DNA of 6,187 nucleotides from Hyphomicrobiales bacterium (GTDB lineage Bacteria; Pseudomonadota; Alphaproteobacteria; Rhizobiales; Hyphomicrobiaceae): assembly GCA_017304275.1 (NCBI GenBank), contig JAFKKW010000120.1:1-6187 (forward strand), written 5' to 3'. The translations under genes were made by a program, and so were the position numbers. The notes under the pieces are model-generated. The model saw nothing but the letters and a program-made list of their open reading frames with translations. It was not told where the DNA came from and searched no databases. Numbering within the stretch: position 1 is the stretch's first letter; each line of letters starts with the position of its first letter. Below, piece after piece: positions 3,498 to 6,187 of the stretch.

Positions 3498-6187
3498 GGG
3501 CAGCAGCACGTCCATGTACGGCACCAGCTCCTTCTGCTCCACCAGCGAGCAGATGCTGCCCACGATCTGCGCCGCCTTCTTCTTGGTGGCGGTGCTGCGC
3601 TCCATAAAGCCGCGGTGCAGCAGCGGAATCACCAACGCCAGCGAGGGCGCATCGATCGCGTGCACGAAACTAGGTTGGGCGATCAGTTACTTGTCCAAGA
3701 ACAGTTACGAGAGTAATAATTCCAACTTTGAGAAGGAGAAAGACGAGTACCTAGTGTTGATGAGCGCCTCGAGGGCCTCGTCCGCGTATTTGTTGGAGTC
3801 GTCAAGGGCGCGGATCACCAGCGGAATGAGCTGCAGAATTTCGGGGTTGCGAATGACGGAGCCGATCTCGTTGAGGGCCTCCTTGGCCGCCTCCTGCACC
3901 TTGGCGTGTGTGTCGCTCATCGCCGCAATGATGCGTGGCACGATCTGCGGCAGGCAAGCCGACAGCTGCTTGGGGGCGCAGTTGGAGAGCGCACCCAGGA
4001 GCTCGATGGAGCCCTGCTTGGTGCGCCATGCGCCCGACTCGAGGCCCTTTAGAAGCGAAGGCAGAATCACCTTCAGACCGGGGCCAGACAGCTGTCCCAT
4101 AATCGTGCGCGCAGAGTCTGCGGCGGCCTGGCGGATCTCCGCGGACGTGTCGCCGAAGCAGTTGAGGAGAGGAGAGAGGAGCGAGATGATGTAGGGCTCA
4201 AAGAGACGACCGAGGGTGTTGGAGAGGCACTCGAAGGCAAAGAGCGCGCCCTGGCGTGCGCTGATGTGGCGCTTGTCCTCCACCATGTGCAGCAGTTGCG
4301 GCATGATGTTGTTGTTCTTCAGCGAGCCCATACCCAGACCTAAGGGCGGCATTTAGTATCAAATGAATAAATACTGAGATGATGATGATGATGATGATGA
4401 TGACGATGGTGATACAATGAAAAGTGATCAACGCAACGTACCCTTAACGACGCCAGCGAGACCGTAGGCAGCACCGCGTCTGTCAGTGGAGCTCTTGCCG
4501 GTACGCAGGCGCTCGAGGAGCGTGTTGATGAAGGCGTCCACCTCCTGCGCCTCCTTGGCGGCCGACATGAGCGACACCAAGTACTGCGCCACCGCGCGCT
4601 GTACGCTCTCCGAGGGCGTATGCAGCACCTCGATGAGCTTCGAGATCACCACCTTCAGCTTCGGGTCGGTGGCTGCCAGCGAGCGCGCCGCACCGCCCAT
4701 GAACACCACCACCGCCTCACGGATGCGGTCTGTGTCCGGCTCGTTGTCCGAGGGCTGCTCTAGGTGCTTCTCGAAGATCGGCAGCACCGATGCGGTGAGA
4801 TCCGCGCCCGACGCGGCAGCCGCGTTGATGAGATCGATACCGGCCTGGACGAGCTGCTGCCTGACTTGCTCGTGCTGATCGTACAACGCCGTTCCGATGA
4901 GGAACTGGAAGATCTCTGGCAGTTCGCGCTGCGTCACCACCACGGAGCATGCCCCGATCAGGAGCGCAATTCCGGATCGCATCTCCCAGAAGGTGTCCAC
5001 CTTCTGATCCACGAAAGGCAAGTTCTCCTGCACGCGCGTGAGCGAAGAGTAGCTATGCGGAAACGTAGCAAAAGAGGCAAATAAAATGGTCAGAGTAAAA
5101 CGCACCTCATAGAGGGTGAAGACGTCGAGTAGCGTTTCGCTCAAGTCAACCTTGCACTCTTTGTGGCCGGCCGCTACCGCCGTGGCGGTGAGCTTACGAA
5201 TGACGACGTCGGGGTTCTTGAGCAGCGAGTAGAGCGTCTGTAGCGCCTGGATGGTGAGGGGACGGTTGTAGGCTGCCCACAGCTGCACGGCAAGCGCGTG
5301 GTTCTCCTCGTCGGTGTCCGAAGTCGCCAGCCACATGTGCGAGAGCGTCAGATCGTCACCAGTGAGCGCGCGCGCATGCATAGCCTTGAGCGCCAGCAGC
5401 GCGGCTTGGCGCACCGGCGGCAGAGCCGACTCGATGCCGTGGCGGAGCAGCGCGTGGTGTTCGGTGCCGGTGAGCGCGGGCGCGAGGCGGAGGAGCGCCG
5501 CCTGAGCGCGCTCTGCGAGACGGGGCACGAGCACCATCACGCGGAGCAGCACCTCAGCCATCTCGCCGCGCGGATATGCGCCGCCCTGTACGGTGTGCAA
5601 CTCGAGCAGCTGCAGCGCCGCGTCCTGTGAGCCGAGACTGTACGCTCGCGTGAGCGTCTCGCGCAGCAGTGGGAAGGCCACCACGAACTGTGGCGCCGAG
5701 AGCTCCGCCTCTTTGCACGTCGCCAGCGTGCGCTCCACGGTGCCTTCCAACACCTCCACCAGGAACGAGCCCGACACCTGCTTGCGCACCTCTTCCGTGC
5801 CGTATACCCGCTCGGCGGTAACCGCCAGCAGGCGCGACAAGACGTGCAGTGGGCGCCCGCATGTGACAGCTAACTGCTGCAGTGCAGCGGCGGCGTACGA
5901 GTGTACGAGCGGCGAGGCGCACAGCGCGAGCACGTGTGCGTACACCACGGGGATCTGCGCGTTCATTGCCGATGGGCCCGCCTCTGCTGCCTGCGGAGTG
6001 TGCGTCAGGAGATGATGAAAATGAAAGGCATAAAAGGAGAACAGAGACTAAGAAGAGGATGAGCCATACGGATTTGAGCATGTCGAGCACGCTAGCGAGC
6101 CGCGCGCGCGTGATCTTGAGATCGGCCCTGCGCGCACTCTCCTTGGCGAGGAGTGCGTCGAGTGCCTCGCGCTCCGCCTCGCTGAGC
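3492..6187 (-). CDS. GCN1: eukaryotic GCN1, translational activator of GCN2; internal part, five exons, both ends missing
   Basis: GCN1 is a giant cytosolic HEAT-repeat protein (about 2,670 residues in yeast and human) that binds ribosomes with GCN20 and passes the uncharged-tRNA/stall signal to the kinase GCN2. Exons 6070-6187 (partial), 5106-5990, 4442-5027, 3751-4339 and 3492/3495-3669 splice to about 784 residues. Landmarks match GCN1 in order: LSEAEREALDALLAKE (visible residues 1-16), SDTDEENHALAVQLW, LYEENL across an exon join, RRGAAYGLAGVVKG (about 517-530), RQGALFAFECL, LGRLFEPY, SWRTK-like GAWRTKQGSIELLGA, NCAPKQLSACLP, GSVIRNPEI, and NTSFVHAIDAPSLAL across the last join. The middle exons onward correspond to most of the region related to eEF3 that contacts GCN20 and the ribosome. 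The C-terminal GCN2-binding region is absent because the sequence switches to bacterial DNA at PYMDVLLPD. The best guess for the source is a fungus, from the NTSFVHAIDAPSLAL style and the intron features. Confidence 0.93.
3670..3750 (-). other. GCN1 intron, 81 bp, phase 2
   Basis: The donor is ACTAG|GTACTC and the acceptor is CCTAG|TTTCGTG. Removing it joins AG to T, giving Ser, and restores INTSFVHAIDAPSLAL, the conserved GCN1 sequence; unspliced, the frame runs into a stop. A branch-site match CTGAT lies at 3686-3682, with its A 13 nt before the acceptor G. The donor is weaker than in the other introns. Confidence 0.9.
4340..4441 (-). other. GCN1 intron, 102 bp, phase 1, containing an ATC repeat
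   Basis: The donor is TTAAGG|GTACGT and the acceptor is CCCTTAG|GTCTGGG. Splicing gives VVKGLGMGSLK, matching the conserved GLAGLVKGLGI segment of GCN1. A branch-site match TACTAAA lies at 4358-4352, with its likely A 13 nt before the acceptor G. This is the longest of the four introns because it holds a trinucleotide repeat. Confidence 0.92.
4378..4407. repeat. GAT trinucleotide microsatellite inside a GCN1 intron
   Basis: Eight perfect GAT units run from 4378 to 4401, followed by GAC and GAT up to 4407. On the transcribed (minus) strand this is an ATC run. It lies between donor and branch site, so changes in its length would alter intron size but not the protein. Confidence 0.95.
5028..5105 (-). 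other. GCN1 intron, 78 bp, phase 0, stop-free and a multiple of three
   Basis: The donor is TATGAG|GTGCGT and the acceptor is GCGTGCAG|GAGAAC. Splicing gives FTLYEENLPF, which matches the EVYEEKLYRP-like segment I recall from animal GCN1. The intron keeps the reading frame open, so a gene finder without intron models would read 26 extra residues here (VRFTLTILFAS and onward). A CTCAC match at 5042-5038 may be the branch site, 11 nt before the acceptor. An upstream AG (CATAG) would break the frame. Confidence 0.82.
5991..6069 (-). other. GCN1 intron, 79 bp, phase 0
   Basis: The donor is AAATCC|GTATGG and the acceptor is CTCCGCAG|GCAGCAG. The branch site CTGAC at 6008-6004 is a perfect CTRAY match, with its A 14 nt before the acceptor G. 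Splicing joins LDMLKS to AAEAGPSAMNAQIP, keeping the GCN1 frame, whereas the intron itself translates to a misleading hydrophobic run. Confidence 0.88.

Noticed and set aside
2772..4194. Long plus-strand open frames (2772-3716 and 3322-4194)
   Set aside because: They lie antisense to lysR and GCN1, run across the chimeric join and an intron, and have low-complexity composition with no recognisable domain.
4198..4431. Small hydrophobic protein beginning MITFHCITIV with a run of isoleucines
   Set aside because: The isoleucine run is the ATC repeat of an intron read in one frame, and the rest is an off-frame reading of a GCN1 exon.
5554..6090. Signal peptide or membrane helix suggested by VWLILFLVSVLLLCL
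   Set aside because: These residues come from translating the 5991-6069 intron; the splice sites and branch site are clear, and the downstream part is out of frame with GCN1.
2760..6187. Genuine horizontal transfer creating a eukaryotic GCN1/bacterial LysR hybrid gene
   Set aside because: The join destroys conserved cores of both proteins, has no spacer, and is followed by ordinary bacterial genes with ribosome sites; a chimera explains all of this more simply.
1..6187. CRISPR array, insertion sequence, tRNA, rRNA, phage or defence genes
   Set aside because: I saw no regularly spaced repeats, transposase, terminal inverted repeats or RNA-gene signatures on either strand.

Overview
The window is a cross-domain chimera: two unrelated pieces of DNA meet at about position 3489-3497. 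The left part (1 to about 3491) is high-GC bacterial DNA. Its protein sequences look like an alphaproteobacterium of the Rhizobiales/Hyphomicrobiales type. The right part (about 3492 to 6187) is eukaryotic nuclear DNA: the middle of a GCN1 gene interrupted by four short spliceosomal introns. The protein sequence (for example SFVHAIDAPSLAL) and the introns (78-102 bp, CTRAY-type branch sites 11-14 nt before the acceptor) suggest a fungus, perhaps a basidiomycete. That taxonomic reading rests on recall, not on a search. A library, assembly or contamination artefact explains the join far better than horizontal transfer, because both genes are broken in mid-coding sequence.

Bacterial part, all on the minus strand and read from right to left: (i) 2760-3491, the C-terminal four fifths of a LysR-type regulator of the LsrB/VtlR type, whose DNA-binding domain is replaced by GCN1 sequence; (ii) a 327-bp gene-free gap with GC-rich inverted repeats; (iii) 1026-2432, an intact leuC, the large subunit of 3-isopropylmalate dehydratase in leucine synthesis, with the iron-sulfur cysteines present; (iv) 513-929, a small zincin-like protein with a complete HExxHxxGxxD motif; (v) 1-346, the N-terminal part of an exported protein that runs off the window at an HEXXH-like motif whose second histidine reads as tyrosine. 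leuC and the two metalloprotein genes are co-directional but separated by 96 and 166 bp, so they are neighbours rather than a demonstrated operon.

Eukaryotic part, also on the minus strand: five exons (6070-6187, 5106-5990, 4442-5027, 3751-4339 and 3492/3495-3669) join in frame into about 784 residues of GCN1. GCN1 is the giant HEAT-repeat protein that works with GCN20 on stalled ribosomes to activate the kinase GCN2. The visible segment covers the middle of the protein, including most of the region related to elongation factor eEF3. The gene has no start or end in the window.

The two parts do not work together. The main practical message is that the apparent 301-residue open frame at 2760-3665, which looks like a HEAT-repeat/LysR fusion protein, is probably not a real gene. 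I found no CRISPR array, insertion sequence, tRNA, rRNA or convincing new system.
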